The notes under the pieces were generated by a model. That model saw only the letters and a program-made list of their open reading frames with translations. It was not told the origin of the DNA and made no database searches. The position numbers and the translations under genes were made by a program. From the NCBI GenBank assembly GCA_028282805.1, contig JANQHD010000004.1:62001-126000 (forward strand): DNA of 64,000 bases. The letters are read 5' to 3'. Shown here in pieces: positions 7,533 to 16,695 of the stretch (its first letter is position 1; each line of letters opens with the position of its first letter). This DNA comes from Phycisphaeraceae bacterium. GTDB taxonomy: Bacteria > Planctomycetota > Phycisphaerae > Phycisphaerales > Zrk34.

Positions 7533-8909
7533 ATGATCGACACACCTCACTCGAAAGCCGTGACGACGCGCCTGTGCGTTATGATGTTCTTGCAGTTCTT
7601 TACCTGGGGGGCGTGGTTTGTCACGCTCAGCCAGTGCCTGGGCGAGAACGGGCTCAAGGATTTTGGCGGTGGCGCCTACGGAAGCGCCCCGATCGCGGCG
7701 ATCATCGCGCCGCTGTTCCTCGGGCTGATCGCCGACCGCTTCTTCTCGAGCGAGCGTGTGATGGGCGTGCTGTTCCTGATCGGCGGCGGACTGATGTGCG
7801 CCGTGCCGTACTTCGCCGGACAGGGCAAGGGCAACATCATGGTGTGGTTGTTCATCGGCCACATGCTCTGCTACATGCCGACGCTGGGCTTGAGTAACAC
7901 GATCGCGTTCACCAACCTGCCCGACCGCAACTCGTTCCCGCGGGTCCGCGTGTGGGGCACGATCGGCTGGATCGTCGCGGGCCTGTTCGTCGGGTTCATG
8001 GGCTGGTCGGCGAGCTTCAACATCTTCTACGTCGCCGGCGTCTGCTCGTTGGCCATGGGGCTGTACAGCTTCGCCCTGCCGCACACCCCCCCGCCGGCCC
8101 GGGGCAAGCCGGTCAACCTGCACACCCTGCTCATGCTCGACGCGTTAAAGCTGTTCGCGCGCCCGGCGTTCGCGGTGTTCATCGTCTGTTCGACGCTGAT
8201 CTGCATCCCGCTGGCGTATTACTACGGCATCACGTCGATGTACCTGCAAAACACCGGCTTCGCCGCGCCGGCGTCGAGCATGACCCTCGGGCAGATGAGC
8301 GAGATCGTATTCATGCTCGCGATCCCGTTCTGCTTCAGCCGACTCGGCGTCAAGAACATGATCCTCATCGGCATGCTCGCCTGGGTGGCGCGCTACGGGC
8401 TGTTCGCGCTGGGCGCACCCGACCAGGTCGTCTGGATGCTCATGCTCGGCATCGCGCTGCACGGCGTGTGCTACGACTTCTTTTTCGTCACCGGCTTCAT
8501 GTACACCGACCAGGTCGCCGCCAAGGACACCCGCGGTCAGGCGCAATCCATGCTCGTGTTCTTCACCCAGGGCGTGGGCATGTACTTCGGCTACATGGTC
8601 GCGTTCGCACAGCACGGCAAGACCGTCGACAAGTACACCGAACTGACCGAGGCGATCAACGCCAGCCAGCCCGAGCAGGCGATGAGCTTCTTCGACACGC
8701 TCAAAAGCATGTTCTCCGTCGACAAGCTCACCGTCGACGCGCAGCTCGTCGCCAACACCATGGCCCAGTGGAAAGAGTTCTGGCTGCTGCCGGCGGCGAT
8801 GGCGGGTGTGATCACGATCGTCTTCTTCGCGCTGTTCTGGGAGAAACGCAATACCGACGAGGTCGTCGACAAAGCCGACACCGAGGCCGAGACCACAGCC
8901 GTGCAGTAA
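7533..8909 (+). CDS. MFS transporter, nucleoside:H+ symporter-like (NupG/XapB type)
   Basis: 458 residues with about twelve membrane helices. The start MMFLQFFTWGAWFVTLSQ is characteristic of the NupG/XapB-like nucleoside permease branch of the major facilitator superfamily. A repeat-like loop FLGLIADRFFSSERV follows helix 2, and VWGTIGWIVAGL marks a middle helix. It should import nucleosides or a related small sugar-like solute by proton symport. A ~70-residue insertion before the last helix (around QHGKTVDKYTELTEAIN to FSVDKL) is predicted to be soluble. Monocistronic; a strong bidirectional terminator follows at 8955-8986. Confidence 0.85.
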   Translation: MIDTPHSKAVTTRLCVMMFLQFFTWGAWFVTLSQCLGENGLKDFGGGAYGSAPIAAIIAPLFLGLIADRFFSSERVMGVLFLIGGGLMCAVPYFAGQGKGNIMVWLFIGHMLCYMPTLGLSNTIAFTNLPDRNSFPRVRVWGTIGWIVAGLFVGFMGWSASFNIFYVAGVCSLAMGLYSFALPHTPPPARGKPVNLHTLLMLDALKLFARPAFAVFIVCSTLICIPLAYYYGITSMYLQNTGFAAPASSMTLGQMSEIVFMLAIPFCFSRLGVKNMILIGMLAWVARYGLFALGAPDQVVWMLMLGIALHGVCYDFFFVTGFMYTDQVAAKDTRGQAQSMLVFFTQGVGMYFGYMVAFAQHGKTVDKYTELTEAINASQPEQAMSFFDTLKSMFSVDKLTVDAQLVANTMAQWKEFWLLPAAMAGVITIVFFALFWEKRNTDEVVDKADTEAETTAVQ

Positions 8910-8954
8910 ACGAAAACCCCCGCCCGCGCGGGGTGAGGTGGGTAGGTGCGCATG

Positions 8955-8986
8955 AAAAAACCCCGGCCGGGCGGCCGGGGTTTTTG
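8955..8986. terminator. Bidirectional rho-independent terminator
   Basis: A-run, stem CCCCGGCCG / CGGCCGGGG, then a T-run. It lies between the convergent MFS gene and the secretin-N-like gene and has U-runs for both directions. Confidence 0.9.
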
Positions 8987-8995
8987 GTTTTGTGC

Positions 8996-9817
8996 TCAGT
9001 ACGAAGGGGCGATGCCGCTGACGCCGTTGGACTTGCCGTAGGTGCGGCGTTGGGGGTAGTGGCCGTAGCCGCCGGCGGTGCGCTGCGGGTAGCTGTGGTA
9101 GGCCGAGCGCTGCGGCGCGGCGGGGGCGGGCTGGGGTTGGGCGGCCTGGCCGCCGCCGATCTGCCGGTGCACGTACTCGGGGGCGCGGATGACGAGCATG
9201 CCGCGGATGTAGGTGATGCGCCCGTCGATCCCGCCGTTGGCCTGCCAGATGTCCGGCTCGACGGTCTGGCGGATCAGGTCGATGATCTCCTCGACCCGCT
9301 CGCCCTGCGTGACCAGTTCCTCTTCGTTGTTGTCGTTCTCCTCGAAGATGCTGCTGCTGCTGCCCTGCGAGGTGTCGGCGGTGACCTGCGAGAGGTCGAA
9401 GTCGGGCGCGTCCCTGAAGTTCGGCACCTTCAACAAAAGGTCGCCGATCGGGTAGACCCGGATGACCGATTCGCGCCCGGCCTGCTCCTTGGTGATGATG
9501 CGCACGTACTCCGGGCGGACCTCGGCGATGACGCCGTCGTCGAAGGCCTCGATCAGCAGCAGCCGCAGCGCCGTCAGCGACGAGACGCCGCCGAGCTCCA
9601 TGGTGACCGGCGTCGAGCGGTCGTAGCCCGCCTCTTCCATGCGGTCCCAGTTGATGACCAGGTTGTGGCCGGTGGCCCTGGCCCACCAGACGAAGGCCTG
9701 CTCGGCGGGCGTGTTCTGGAACGACATCCGCTCGAGCTGCGCCTGGGCGGAGGCGGGCGCGGCGGCGAGCATGAGAAGCATCGCGGCGAAACCGAGGGCG
9801 AGCTTGGTGGTGTTCAT
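8996..9817 (-). CDS. Exported protein with a secretin N-domain-like region
   Basis: 273 residues with a signal peptide ending near ASAQAQ. Residues ~25-130 (LERMSFQNTPAEQAFVWWAR, LVINWD, LTALRLLLIEAF, YVRIITKE) follow the pattern of STN/secretin short N domains found in TonB receptors, FecR-regulated receptors and secretins. Then comes a segment with VIRVYPIGDLLLKVPNF and an acidic low-complexity stretch, and a second similar unit (VEEIIDLIRQTVEPDIW ... MLVIRAPEYVHRQI). The tail is rich in Pro, Gln, Tyr and Arg. No outer-membrane barrel is present, so it may be a periplasmic assembly or scaffold protein. Function is inference. ATG 9817 chosen for its GGGAG. Confidence 0.65.
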   Translation of the reverse strand: MNTTKLALGFAAMLLMLAAAPASAQAQLERMSFQNTPAEQAFVWWARATGHNLVINWDRMEEAGYDRSTPVTMELGGVSSLTALRLLLIEAFDDGVIAEVRPEYVRIITKEQAGRESVIRVYPIGDLLLKVPNFRDAPDFDLSQVTADTSQGSSSSIFEENDNNEEELVTQGERVEEIIDLIRQTVEPDIWQANGGIDGRITYIRGMLVIRAPEYVHRQIGGGQAAQPQPAPAAPQRSAYHSYPQRTAGGYGHYPQRRTYGKSNGVSGIAPSY

Positions 9818-10123
9818 CACGTCGTACTCCCGGCGGGGGCTGCGTGGCGGGTTGCGAACCATTGTAGGGCCTTGCGCCCGGCGAACCTAAAAGAAACGAC
9901 GCACGAAGCGGCGGTTGATTTCAGGTTTTTCACCGGTATCGGCAAGATTCGGGGTCGGTTGTGCCCGTTGGGCGTGGGTGGTGGGTGTTTTTAAAACGCG
10001 GCGGAGCCGCGGCGCTAAACAAAAACCCCGCCACATCGGGCGGGGTGTGTGATTGCGTGTGACCCGCGTCGTTGACCCGCGTCGCTGAAGCGACGCTCGC
10101 CGGGTGACGCGGGCCGCTCGCCG
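9818..10123. other. Intergenic region between tsf end and the STN-like gene
   Basis: Both flanking genes lie on the minus strand. It carries the tsf terminator (10017-10046) and a short GC hairpin, GGCGGAGCCGCGGCGC. No gene is seen. The promoter of the STN-like gene should be at about 9850-9930, where the sequence is less GC-rich. Confidence 0.4.
10017..10046 (-). terminator. Terminator after tsf
   Basis: Read on the minus strand: stem CCCCGCC/GGCGGGG with a six-base loop, followed by a U-run (AAAAA on the plus strand at 10021-10025). Confidence 0.8.
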
Positions 10124-10954
10124 TCAGGCGGTGCCGACGGCGTAGCGGGTGTAGCTGGCGACGGCGACGCCGGCGGGCAGTACGTCGCGCACGGCGGACT
10201 TGCCGGTCATGTCCTTGATGTAGGCCTGGCCGACGAGGGTGTTGTCGTCGAGCCACTTGTTGAGCTTGCCGGTGGCGATCTTCTCGGCGATCTCGGCGGG
10301 CTTGCCGGTGGCGGTGGCCTCTTCGACGAACTCGGCCTTCTTGGCCTCGACGTCGGCGGCGGGCAGCGCGTCGGGGTCGATCGCGGCGGGCACGGGCAGC
10401 ATCATGCCGTCGAGGGCGCTGATGTGCTGGGCGAGGCCGGTGCGGGTCTCGCCGTCGACGTCACCGGTGAGCACGAGCTGGCCGGCGATCTTGTTGTTGT
10501 GGTGCAGGTAGATGCCGACCGACCCGCCGTCGGGCGCGGTGACCTTCAGGCCGCGGGCGAACGAGGCGTTTTCCTTGGTGGTGATGCGGATGTTGTCGAT
10601 CACCTCGGTGATCGCGTCGTTGACCTGCACGTCGCCGTCGGGGCCTTGCAGGGCGATGTCGGCGATCTTCTGGCAGGCGGCGATGAAGTCGGCGTTCTTG
10701 GCGGTGAAGTCGGTCTCGGTGTTGACCTCGATCATGGCCACCGACTTGTCGTCACCGGAGACGGCGACGGCGATGACGCCCTCGGCCGCGGCGCGGTCGG
10801 TGCGGTCGTCCATCTTGCCCTTGAGCCGTTCGCGCAGGATCTCGACGGCCTTGTCGGCGTCGCCGCCGGCTTCGGTGAGGGCCTTCTTGCATTCCATCAT
10901 GCCCACGCCCGTGCGGTCACGGAGGGCTTTGACATCAGCGGCACTGATGGCCAT
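10124..10954 (-). CDS. tsf: Translation elongation factor Ts
   Basis: 276 residues, a normal length. The N-terminal UBA-like part reads DVKALRDRTGVGMMECKKAL, the classic EF-Ts signature. The core motif around TDF (NTETDFTAKNADF) contacts EF-Tu. It exchanges GDP for GTP on EF-Tu in the cytoplasm. It lies just downstream of rpsB in the conserved rpsB-tsf order, with 104 bp between. A terminator follows. Confidence 0.98.
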   Translation of the reverse strand: MAISAADVKALRDRTGVGMMECKKALTEAGGDADKAVEILRERLKGKMDDRTDRAAAEGVIAVAVSGDDKSVAMIEVNTETDFTAKNADFIAACQKIADIALQGPDGDVQVNDAITEVIDNIRITTKENASFARGLKVTAPDGGSVGIYLHHNNKIAGQLVLTGDVDGETRTGLAQHISALDGMMLPVPAAIDPDALPAADVEAKKAEFVEEATATGKPAEIAEKIATGKLNKWLDDNTLVGQAYIKDMTGKSAVRDVLPAGVAVASYTRYAVGTA

Positions 10955-11058
10955 GGCTGATTCTCCTGGTAGCGGTTTTATTGGTTGCGGACCGGGCTGA
11001 CGCGTTGGCCGATCTTACCGACCGCGTCGACACTGCGCCGTTCCGTGTTTCTAACCGG

Positions 11059-11928
11059 TTAGTTGGTGGCTTCGGTCGCCGGCGCGGTGGCTTCGGCGGC
11101 CGGGCTCGGCTCCGCGGGGGCCTCGGCGTCGGCGGCGGGCTTCTCTTCGCCCTCGTCGGCGCGGAACTGGCTGCGGCTCGAACGGCGGCGCGGGCGCGAT
11201 TCTTCGCCCTCGGCGTCGGGTGCGCCGGCCGCCTTGCCCTGCTGGGCGCGGGCGCTCTTGCCCTCGTTGGCCGCGTTGGCCAGCTCGCCCAGCACGAGGC
11301 TGATCGCACGCATCGCGTCGTCGTTGCACGGGATCGGGATGTCGACCATGTCCGGGTCGCCGTCGGTGTCGAGCAGGCAGACCGTGGGGATGCCGAGCGT
11401 GCGCGCCTCACGCAGCGCGTTGGTCTCGCGGCGGACGTCGACCACCACCAGCGCGCCCGGCAGGCGATCCATGTTGCGGATGCCCGAGAGGTTGCGGTGG
11501 ATCTTGCGGCGCTCGCGCGTCAGCTGCGAGGCCATCTTCTTCGAGTAGCTCTCCCACTCCTCGCCGGCCATCAGCGTCTCGAGCTCTTCGAGGCGCTTCA
11601 GCCGCGAGCGGATGGTGCGGAAGTTGGTGAGCGTGCCGCCGAGCCAGCGCTCGGTGACGTAGTGCATGCCGGACTCTTCGCACGCCTTGAGGATCGCCGG
11701 GCGGGCCTGGCGCTTGGTGCCGACGAACAGCACGTCCTTGCCCTCGGCGACGGTGCGGGTGATGAACTTCTTGGCCAGCAGCAGGCCCTTGATCGTCTCG
11801 CGCACGTCGATGATGTGGATCCCGTTCTTCTTGCCGTAGATGTACGGCGCCATCTTGGGGTTCCAGCCGGACGTGCGGTGGCCGAAGTGGATGCCGGCCT
11901 CGATCAGGGACTTGACTAGTGATGCCAT
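11059..11928 (-). CDS. rpsB: 30S ribosomal protein S2 with extended acidic/Ala-rich tail
   Basis: 289 residues. The S2 core is intact: GIHFGHRTSGWNPKMAPYIY near the start, and PGALVVVDVRRETNALREA later. After residue ~225 there is a low-complexity tail of Ala, Glu, Arg and Pro that most S2 proteins lack or have shorter. The true start is ATG 11928: GGAGG is 8 nt upstream, and residues before it do not match S2. First gene of the rpsB-tsf unit, divergent from argD. Confidence 0.97.
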   Translation of the reverse strand: MASLVKSLIEAGIHFGHRTSGWNPKMAPYIYGKKNGIHIIDVRETIKGLLLAKKFITRTVAEGKDVLFVGTKRQARPAILKACEESGMHYVTERWLGGTLTNFRTIRSRLKRLEELETLMAGEEWESYSKKMASQLTRERRKIHRNLSGIRNMDRLPGALVVVDVRRETNALREARTLGIPTVCLLDTDGDPDMVDIPIPCNDDAMRAISLVLGELANAANEGKSARAQQGKAAGAPDAEGEESRPRRRSSRSQFRADEGEEKPAADAEAPAEPSPAAEATAPATEATN

Positions 11929-12239
11929 GTCATGGCCTCCGTTTGTGCAGCGACACCAGCGGGCAAGACGACCGGGGCGATGCGCTGGGGCCGCTTCGTC
12001 CATCGGCGGCAACCACACGTCTCGCCCGCTCCAGGGCGCTTTTTTTCAATACGAATGAGGTTTTCGGGGGCACGCCGACCTTGGCTTACCCACCGCCCGA
12101 TCCCGGTCCGAATCGGAAACTGCTAATATAACCCATCCCGCCTCGGCGTGTAAAGCCTCGCCGCGCGCCAAACGCCCGAAGTTTCGGCCGCCCCGCCCGC
12201 CATGGTAGAATCCCCGCCTTTGCTTTGAGGATATGCGCC
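11929..12239. promoter_or_regulatory. rpsB leader and rpsB/argD divergent promoter region
   Basis: 311 bp without a gene. On the minus strand the rpsB leader contains a small hairpin (GCGCCC...GGGCG, 12018-12034) preceded by an A-run. Around 12120-12130 an AT-rich spot reads TTATATTAG on the minus strand and could be a -10 region. Many bacteria autoregulate rpsB through its leader; whether this one does so is inference. Confidence 0.4.
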
Positions 12240-13472
12240 GTGAGTGACACCCAGACATCCGACCCGGTCATCGCCCGCCACGACCAGTACATGACGCTGA
12301 ACTACCCGCGCTTCGCCATCACCATGGTCGAGGGCAGCGGTTGTCGGCTGACCGACGCCGAGGGCAACGGTTATCTGGACCTGTTCAGCGGGTTCGGGGC
12401 GGGCATCCTGGGCCATTGCCACGCCGACCTGGTCGCCGCGGGCACCAAGCAGATGAACAAGCTGTGGCACGTGGGCAACCTGCTGCACACCAAGCCGCAG
12501 ACCCGCCTGGCCGAGCACATCGCCGAAAAAGGCTTCGGCGGCCGCTCGTTCTTCAGCCACAGCGGCGCCGACGCCAACGAGGCAGCGGTCAAGCTCGCCC
12601 GGCTGTACGGCAAACAGAACCCCGGCAACGCCACCCACGCGTTCGGCCGGTTCAAGGTGATCTCCACCACCCGCAGCTTCCACGGCCGGTCGTTCGCCAC
12701 CATGGGCGCCACGGGCAACGAGGCCGTGCGCCGGGGCTTCGAGCCGCTGCTGCCGGGCTTCGTGAACGTGCCCTACAACGACCTCGCCGCGGTGGAAGCC
12801 GAGCTCGACGAAACCGCGATCGCGATCATCGTCGAGCCGATCCAGGGCGAAGGCGGCGTGCACGTGCCCGATGAAACCTACCTGCCGAAGCTGCGTAAGC
12901 TCTGCGACGAGCGCGACCTGCTGTTGGTGTGCGACGAGGTGTGGACCGGCTGCGGGCGGACGGGCAAGTATTTCGCTTACCAGCACTTCGGCGTCGAACC
13001 GGACGTGATGACGTTGGGCAAGGCGGTCGGCTGCGGCCTGCCGGTGGGCGTGATGTGCGCCGGGCCCAAGGCCGCGGACTGCTTCGACACCGCCAAGATG
13101 GGCCGGGTCACCCACGCCACCACGCTCGGCGGCAACTGCGTGTCGATGGCCGTCGCCGCCCGGCTGTTCGAGGTGCTCGACAGCGACAACCTCATCGAGC
13201 GGGCTGCGCTGGCCGGCGAGCAGGTCAAGTCGCGCCTGCTGGCGTTTGCCGAGAAGGCCGACGCCGTCGCCGAGGTGCGGGGCAAGGGGCTGTTCATCGG
13301 CGTCGAGCTGGCCGAACCGATCGCCGCCGACGTGGTGCAAACCTGCCTGGAGCGGGGCGTCTTGTTGAATGCGACGCAGGGCAACGTGGTCCGACTGGCC
13401 CCGCCGTTGATCGTGACCGATGAAGAACTGGACGAGGGCCTGAGCGTACTCGAGGGTGTGTTGACCGGGTGA
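12240..13472 (+). CDS. argD: Class III aminotransferase, probably acetylornithine aminotransferase
   Basis: 410 residues, fold type I PLP enzyme. Visible landmarks: HSGADANEAAVKLAR (PLP phosphate cup), the STTRSFHGR motif, IIVEPIQGEGGVHVP, DEVWTGCGRTG with the Asp that contacts the pyridine N, and the lysine in MTLGKAVGCGLPVG that forms the Schiff base. The C-terminus LLNATQGNVVRLAPPLIVT is ArgD-like. It would convert N-acetylglutamate semialdehyde to acetylornithine; other omega-aminotransferases are possible because no other arg gene is near. GTG 12240 is preferred over TTG 12225, with GAGG 9 nt before it. Confidence 0.8.
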   Translation: MSDTQTSDPVIARHDQYMTLNYPRFAITMVEGSGCRLTDAEGNGYLDLFSGFGAGILGHCHADLVAAGTKQMNKLWHVGNLLHTKPQTRLAEHIAEKGFGGRSFFSHSGADANEAAVKLARLYGKQNPGNATHAFGRFKVISTTRSFHGRSFATMGATGNEAVRRGFEPLLPGFVNVPYNDLAAVEAELDETAIAIIVEPIQGEGGVHVPDETYLPKLRKLCDERDLLLVCDEVWTGCGRTGKYFAYQHFGVEPDVMTLGKAVGCGLPVGVMCAGPKAADCFDTAKMGRVTHATTLGGNCVSMAVAARLFEVLDSDNLIERAALAGEQVKSRLLAFAEKADAVAEVRGKGLFIGVELAEPIAADVVQTCLERGVLLNATQGNVVRLAPPLIVTDEELDEGLSVLEGVLTG

Positions 13473-14344
13473 AACGAACGACCCGACAGCGAGGTACGGG
13501 CTGGCGACGCGTGGTGTGTGTCGCGGCTTTGCTGTGCGCCGCGGCGCTGTCATCGCCGGGCTGCGACGACGCCAAGGCCAAGCCCCGGCCGCTGCCGAAG
13601 CTGGCCGACCTCGAGCCAGGCGTGATCACGCAATCGACCGGGGCCGTCGCGCCGCTGGCCGAGGTCAAGCGCCGCCGGATCATCAGCCAGAAGCTGGTGT
13701 ACCCGCGCGCAGACGGGCGGGTGGACGTGGCGCTGTCGGCGTTGGACGAACCGCAAGGCCTGTCGCAGCCCTTGCTCGCGCGCTGGCGCGCCAACGGCCT
13801 GCACATCGCCGAGCTGCGGCGCGAAGATTTGGGCATGTTCAAGGCGAACCTGCCGCGCACGGTCAGCCTCGAAACCCTCGAGCTGATGCCCGGCAAACAC
13901 TACGGGCCCATCGACCTGATCAGCCGCACCTCCCGCCGCCAGCCCACGCGCTACATCGACCGCCAGGGCAACGCGCAGGTCCACCGCTTCATCGGCGGCC
14001 GCTACCGATTCCTCGCCAAGATGGTCGGCTCGATCGACGACGACCAACTCCGCCTCGACCTGCTGCCCCACCACTACGGGCCGCGCGACTCGCTGCTGGC
14101 CCGGCCGGCCGGCGAAAAACTGCTCGACGGCACCACCTTCGACGAGCTCCGCCTGCTCCACCCGATGCCCGAAAACCGCGCCTGGCTGATCTGGAGCGAC
14201 CCGCTGCCGATCGCCAAACCCGACCCGAACCGGCCCATCGACACCACGAAAACCATCGAGGCCCCGCTGCTGGGCCAGTCCATGATGTGCGGCGAGCTCC
14301 ACGGCAAACCCGTGCGTATGGTGTTGGTGATCACCTCACGCTGA
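13469..14344 (+). CDS. Putative lipoprotein of unknown function
   Basis: 291 residues, overlapping the aminotransferase by 4 nt (GTGA), so translationally coupled. The N-terminus is basic, then hydrophobic, then LSSPGC, which fits a lipobox. The rest is soluble with no family I recognise; ITQSTGAVAPLAEVKRRRII and a Gly-Arg segment DLISRTSRRQPTRYIDRQGN are visible. It probably sits in the periplasm attached to a membrane. pssA follows after 13 bp on the same strand, so it may belong to a three-gene unit. Confidence 0.6.
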   Translation: MKRTTRQRGTGWRRVVCVAALLCAAALSSPGCDDAKAKPRPLPKLADLEPGVITQSTGAVAPLAEVKRRRIISQKLVYPRADGRVDVALSALDEPQGLSQPLLARWRANGLHIAELRREDLGMFKANLPRTVSLETLELMPGKHYGPIDLISRTSRRQPTRYIDRQGNAQVHRFIGGRYRFLAKMVGSIDDDQLRLDLLPHHYGPRDSLLARPAGEKLLDGTTFDELRLLHPMPENRAWLIWSDPLPIAKPDPNRPIDTTKTIEAPLLGQSMMCGELHGKPVRMVLVITSR

Positions 14345-14357
14345 GCAAACGCAAGCC

Positions 14358-15272
14358 ATGACCGAAACCAAGCGCCCCAAAACCCGCCGCCTGCAGACCG
14401 TGGCGATCCTGCCGTCGATGATGACGCTGGGCAACCTGCTGTGCGGTTTCGCCGCGGTGTTCTACGCCTCGCGCCCCGAGATGCTGCCCGACGGCGGCGC
14501 GAACCTCGTGCTCGGCAACTGGAAGCCGCTCAGCGTCGCCGCGTCGCTCATCTTCATCGGCATGCTCTTCGACGCCATCGACGGCCGCATCGCGCGCATG
14601 ACCGGCCAGACCTCACGCTTCGGCGGGCAGCTCGACTCCATGGCCGACATGGTCAGCTTCGGCGTCGCCCCGGCGTTCATCATCATCCAGCTGGTCGGCA
14701 TCGGCACGCCCTTCTTCGGCGTCGACCGCGTCGACAACTACTTCGACCGCGCCGTATTGGTCGTCGCCGGCATCTACGTCGCCTGCACCGGCCTGCGCCT
14801 GGCGCGCTACAACGTCGAGACCGACGAGTCCGCCCACGACGCGTACATGCACTTCAAGGGCCTACCCAGCCCCGGCGCCGCCGGCACCGTCGCCTCGATC
14901 GCGCTGGTCTACCAGTGGCTGGCCATCCGCGAGGCCGGCGCCCTCTGGCAGGAAGCCGTCGGCGTGGCCATGGTGCTGCTCACCCTGCTCGTCGCCATCG
15001 CCATGGTCACCAACCTGCCCTACGTGCACGTGATGAACCGCTACATGCGCGGCCGGGGCCGCTTCCACTACATCGCGCTCGGCGTCGTCCTCGTCCTCCT
15101 GCTGGCGACCATCCCCCAGCTGTCCATCGCCGGCGGGTTCGTCGTCTACGCCCTCAGCGCCCCCGTCGCCCGACTGCTCCACCGCGGCGAGAAACCCGAC
15201 GCCGAGGAAGAAGACATCGACGACCTCGACGAAGAAGACGCCGACCCACCCCTCAAGTTCGGCGGCGACTAA
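14358..15272 (+). CDS. pssA: CDP-diacylglycerol-serine O-phosphatidyltransferase
   Basis: 304 residues, integral membrane CDP-alcohol phosphatidyltransferase. The catalytic signature DG-x2-AR-x8-G-x3-D-x3-D is complete: D75-G76, A79-R80, G89, D93 and D97. The start LPSMMTLGNLLCGF is typical of PssA. It makes phosphatidylserine, the precursor of phosphatidylethanolamine, at the inner membrane. The C-terminus ends in a strongly acidic tail (AEEEDIDDLDEEDADPPL) that most homologues lack. No psd gene is adjacent. Confidence 0.93.
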   Translation: MTETKRPKTRRLQTVAILPSMMTLGNLLCGFAAVFYASRPEMLPDGGANLVLGNWKPLSVAASLIFIGMLFDAIDGRIARMTGQTSRFGGQLDSMADMVSFGVAPAFIIIQLVGIGTPFFGVDRVDNYFDRAVLVVAGIYVACTGLRLARYNVETDESAHDAYMHFKGLPSPGAAGTVASIALVYQWLAIREAGALWQEAVGVAMVLLTLLVAIAMVTNLPYVHVMNRYMRGRGRFHYIALGVVLVLLLATIPQLSIAGGFVVYALSAPVARLLHRGEKPDAEEEDIDDLDEEDADPPLKFGGD

Positions 15273-15274
15273 CC

Positions 15275-15327
15275 CAAGCCGGACCGCAGCGCCAAGCCGG
15301 ACCGCAGCGCAGCGCAGGTCCGGATCC
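15275..15327 (+). repeat. AAGCCGG-type GC hairpin, with a tandem half copy
   Basis: An 18-nt half copy (15275-15292) is followed directly by a full copy (15293-15327). The full copy forms CCGGACC...GGTCCGG around a GCAGC-rich loop. It lies in the pssA-ruvC gap. Other members: 17398-17434, 35874-35912, 37391-37430, 52641-52676 and 56764-56831. Confidence 0.75.
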
Positions 15328-15366
15328 CCCGGAACCGGACCCCCACTTTGTGTTACCCTTAATCCC

Positions 15367-15858
15367 ATGCGCATCCTCGGCATCGACCCCGGCACCCGCG
15401 TCACCGGCTACGGCTGCGTCGACGTGACCCCCGGCCAGCTCGAGCCGCGCCTCGTCGAGGCCGGCGTGCTCAAGCTCGACGCCAAGGCCCCCATGCCAAA
15501 ACGCCTCGCCCAACTCCACGCCGACCTCAGTGCGTTAATCGAGGAACTGAAACCCGCCGGCCTCGCCGTCGAAAAGCTCTACGCCCACTACAAGCACCCG
15601 CGCACCGCGATCCTCATGGCCCACGCCCGCGGCGTCATCCTCCTCGCCGCCGCCACCGCCGGCCTCGAACTCGAACACCTGCCGTCCACCGAAGTCAAAA
15701 AATCCATCACCGGCCACGGCCACGCCAGCAAGCAGCAAGTCCAACTCGCGGTGCAAACCCAATACGGCCTGGACGAACCGCCAACCCCCGTGGACGTGTC
15801 CGACGCCATCGCCATCGCCACCTGCCACGCCCGACGCTTGGCCGTGGAGATGATGTAA
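15367..15858 (+). CDS. ruvC: Holliday junction resolvase RuvC
   Basis: 163 residues. It starts MRILGIDPGTRVTGYG, with catalytic Asp7; the acidic residue in VEKLYAHYKHPRTA and the carboxylate pair in TPVDVSDAIAIATCH complete the active site. It cuts Holliday junctions after RuvAB branch migration. ruvA follows on the same strand but is separated by an intruding lower-GC gene (15913-16686). ruvB is not in the window. Confidence 0.95.
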   Translation: MRILGIDPGTRVTGYGCVDVTPGQLEPRLVEAGVLKLDAKAPMPKRLAQLHADLSALIEELKPAGLAVEKLYAHYKHPRTAILMAHARGVILLAAATAGLELEHLPSTEVKKSITGHGHASKQQVQLAVQTQYGLDEPPTPVDVSDAIAIATCHARRLAVEMM

Positions 15859-15875
15859 ACCGCGAAGACGCGAAG
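15858..15875 (+). repeat. Left inverted repeat of the ruvC-ruvA cargo segment
   Basis: The 18-nt arm AACCGCGAAGACGCGAAG overlaps the last base of ruvC and its reverse complement is at 16696-16713 with no mismatch. Extending both sides gives 20 of 21 matches. The two arms enclose gene 15913-16686. Confidence 0.85.
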
Positions 15876-15912
15876 AACCTATCATGATTCAAGCAATTTC
15901 GGAGGAATAATT

Positions 15913-16686
15913 GTGAACGAAGAGACTCTGGCCGATTGGGAACGGCCGTATTACGAGCCGGACGGTGGTGAACCATTTTTGTATTACGTCGTATTTGGCG
16001 AAATCCCGAATCCATCAACAATCTCGGGAGCACATTACCGTTTTAGTGGTATTCCGGATGGTATCGAAATCATGGGTGTAGACCGAAAACAACGGCCGGA
16101 TGTTTTCGCTGGATTTCGGGAAGAATTTGTCTGGGAAAAACTGACTCGCGAAGACCCGCTATTGACTTCATCGATCGAAGATGCGGATCAGTGCTGCATC
16201 ATTCGGGGCACACCCGCTGACGAAACAACACTGAATTACCATCGGGATGTCGTCGGCTTCATGACCTACCTGCTCGACGAAGGCGCGGCAGCGATCTATG
16301 ACCCACTGATGATCAAGTTCTGGTCGCCGGAAGATTGGCGAAACCAAATCTTCGATCGTGATATCCCCGCCCCGAAACATCATGTCATGATCCTCTACTC
16401 TGAGGACGAACACAACGACCAAGCCTGTTGGTACCACACACGCGGGATGATCAAATACGGTCGGCCGGACCTGAGCATCCATGGCGTGCGGCCAGAGATG
16501 GGAGGACCTGTGATAGAACTCTTGAGCCGTTTCATTGAAATGCAGGCGTTTGGGGCGATCGTTCCCGAAGGCCAAGAGATACGCATGCAGTCCCTACCCG
16601 ACGGTATGACCTGCCACCACCGTGGCGATCACGACGACCCCGAGTTCAACAACGTGCACATCGAAATCCTATGGCCTTGGGCATAA
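15913..16686 (+). CDS. Hypothetical protein of lower GC, inserted between ruvC and ruvA
   Basis: 257 residues, soluble, GTG start with a perfect GGAGGA 7 nt upstream. Base composition is visibly more AT-rich than all neighbours, which suggests acquisition. I do not recognise a family with confidence. The segment WYHTRGMIKYGRPDLSI resembles a signature of DUF4261/DUF4026-like proteins, and the C-terminal half contains MGGPVIELLSRFIEMQAFGA. Cys pairs (QCCII) and a His-rich end (CHHRGDHDD) are noted. It is enclosed by perfect 18-bp inverted repeats and splits the normally adjacent ruvC-ruvA genes. Proteins of this type are sometimes immunity- or SUKH-like, but that is only a guess. Confidence 0.6.
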   Translation: MNEETLADWERPYYEPDGGEPFLYYVVFGEIPNPSTISGAHYRFSGIPDGIEIMGVDRKQRPDVFAGFREEFVWEKLTREDPLLTSSIEDADQCCIIRGTPADETTLNYHRDVVGFMTYLLDEGAAAIYDPLMIKFWSPEDWRNQIFDRDIPAPKHHVMILYSEDEHNDQACWYHTRGMIKYGRPDLSIHGVRPEMGGPVIELLSRFIEMQAFGAIVPEGQEIRMQSLPDGMTCHHRGDHDDPEFNNVHIEILWPWA

Positions 16687-16695
16687 CCCAGTGGC

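Noticed and set aside
7275-8123. Minus-strand frame opposite the MFS gene
   Set aside because: Antisense shadow rich in His/Arg/Glu; the MFS protein on the other strand is well supported.
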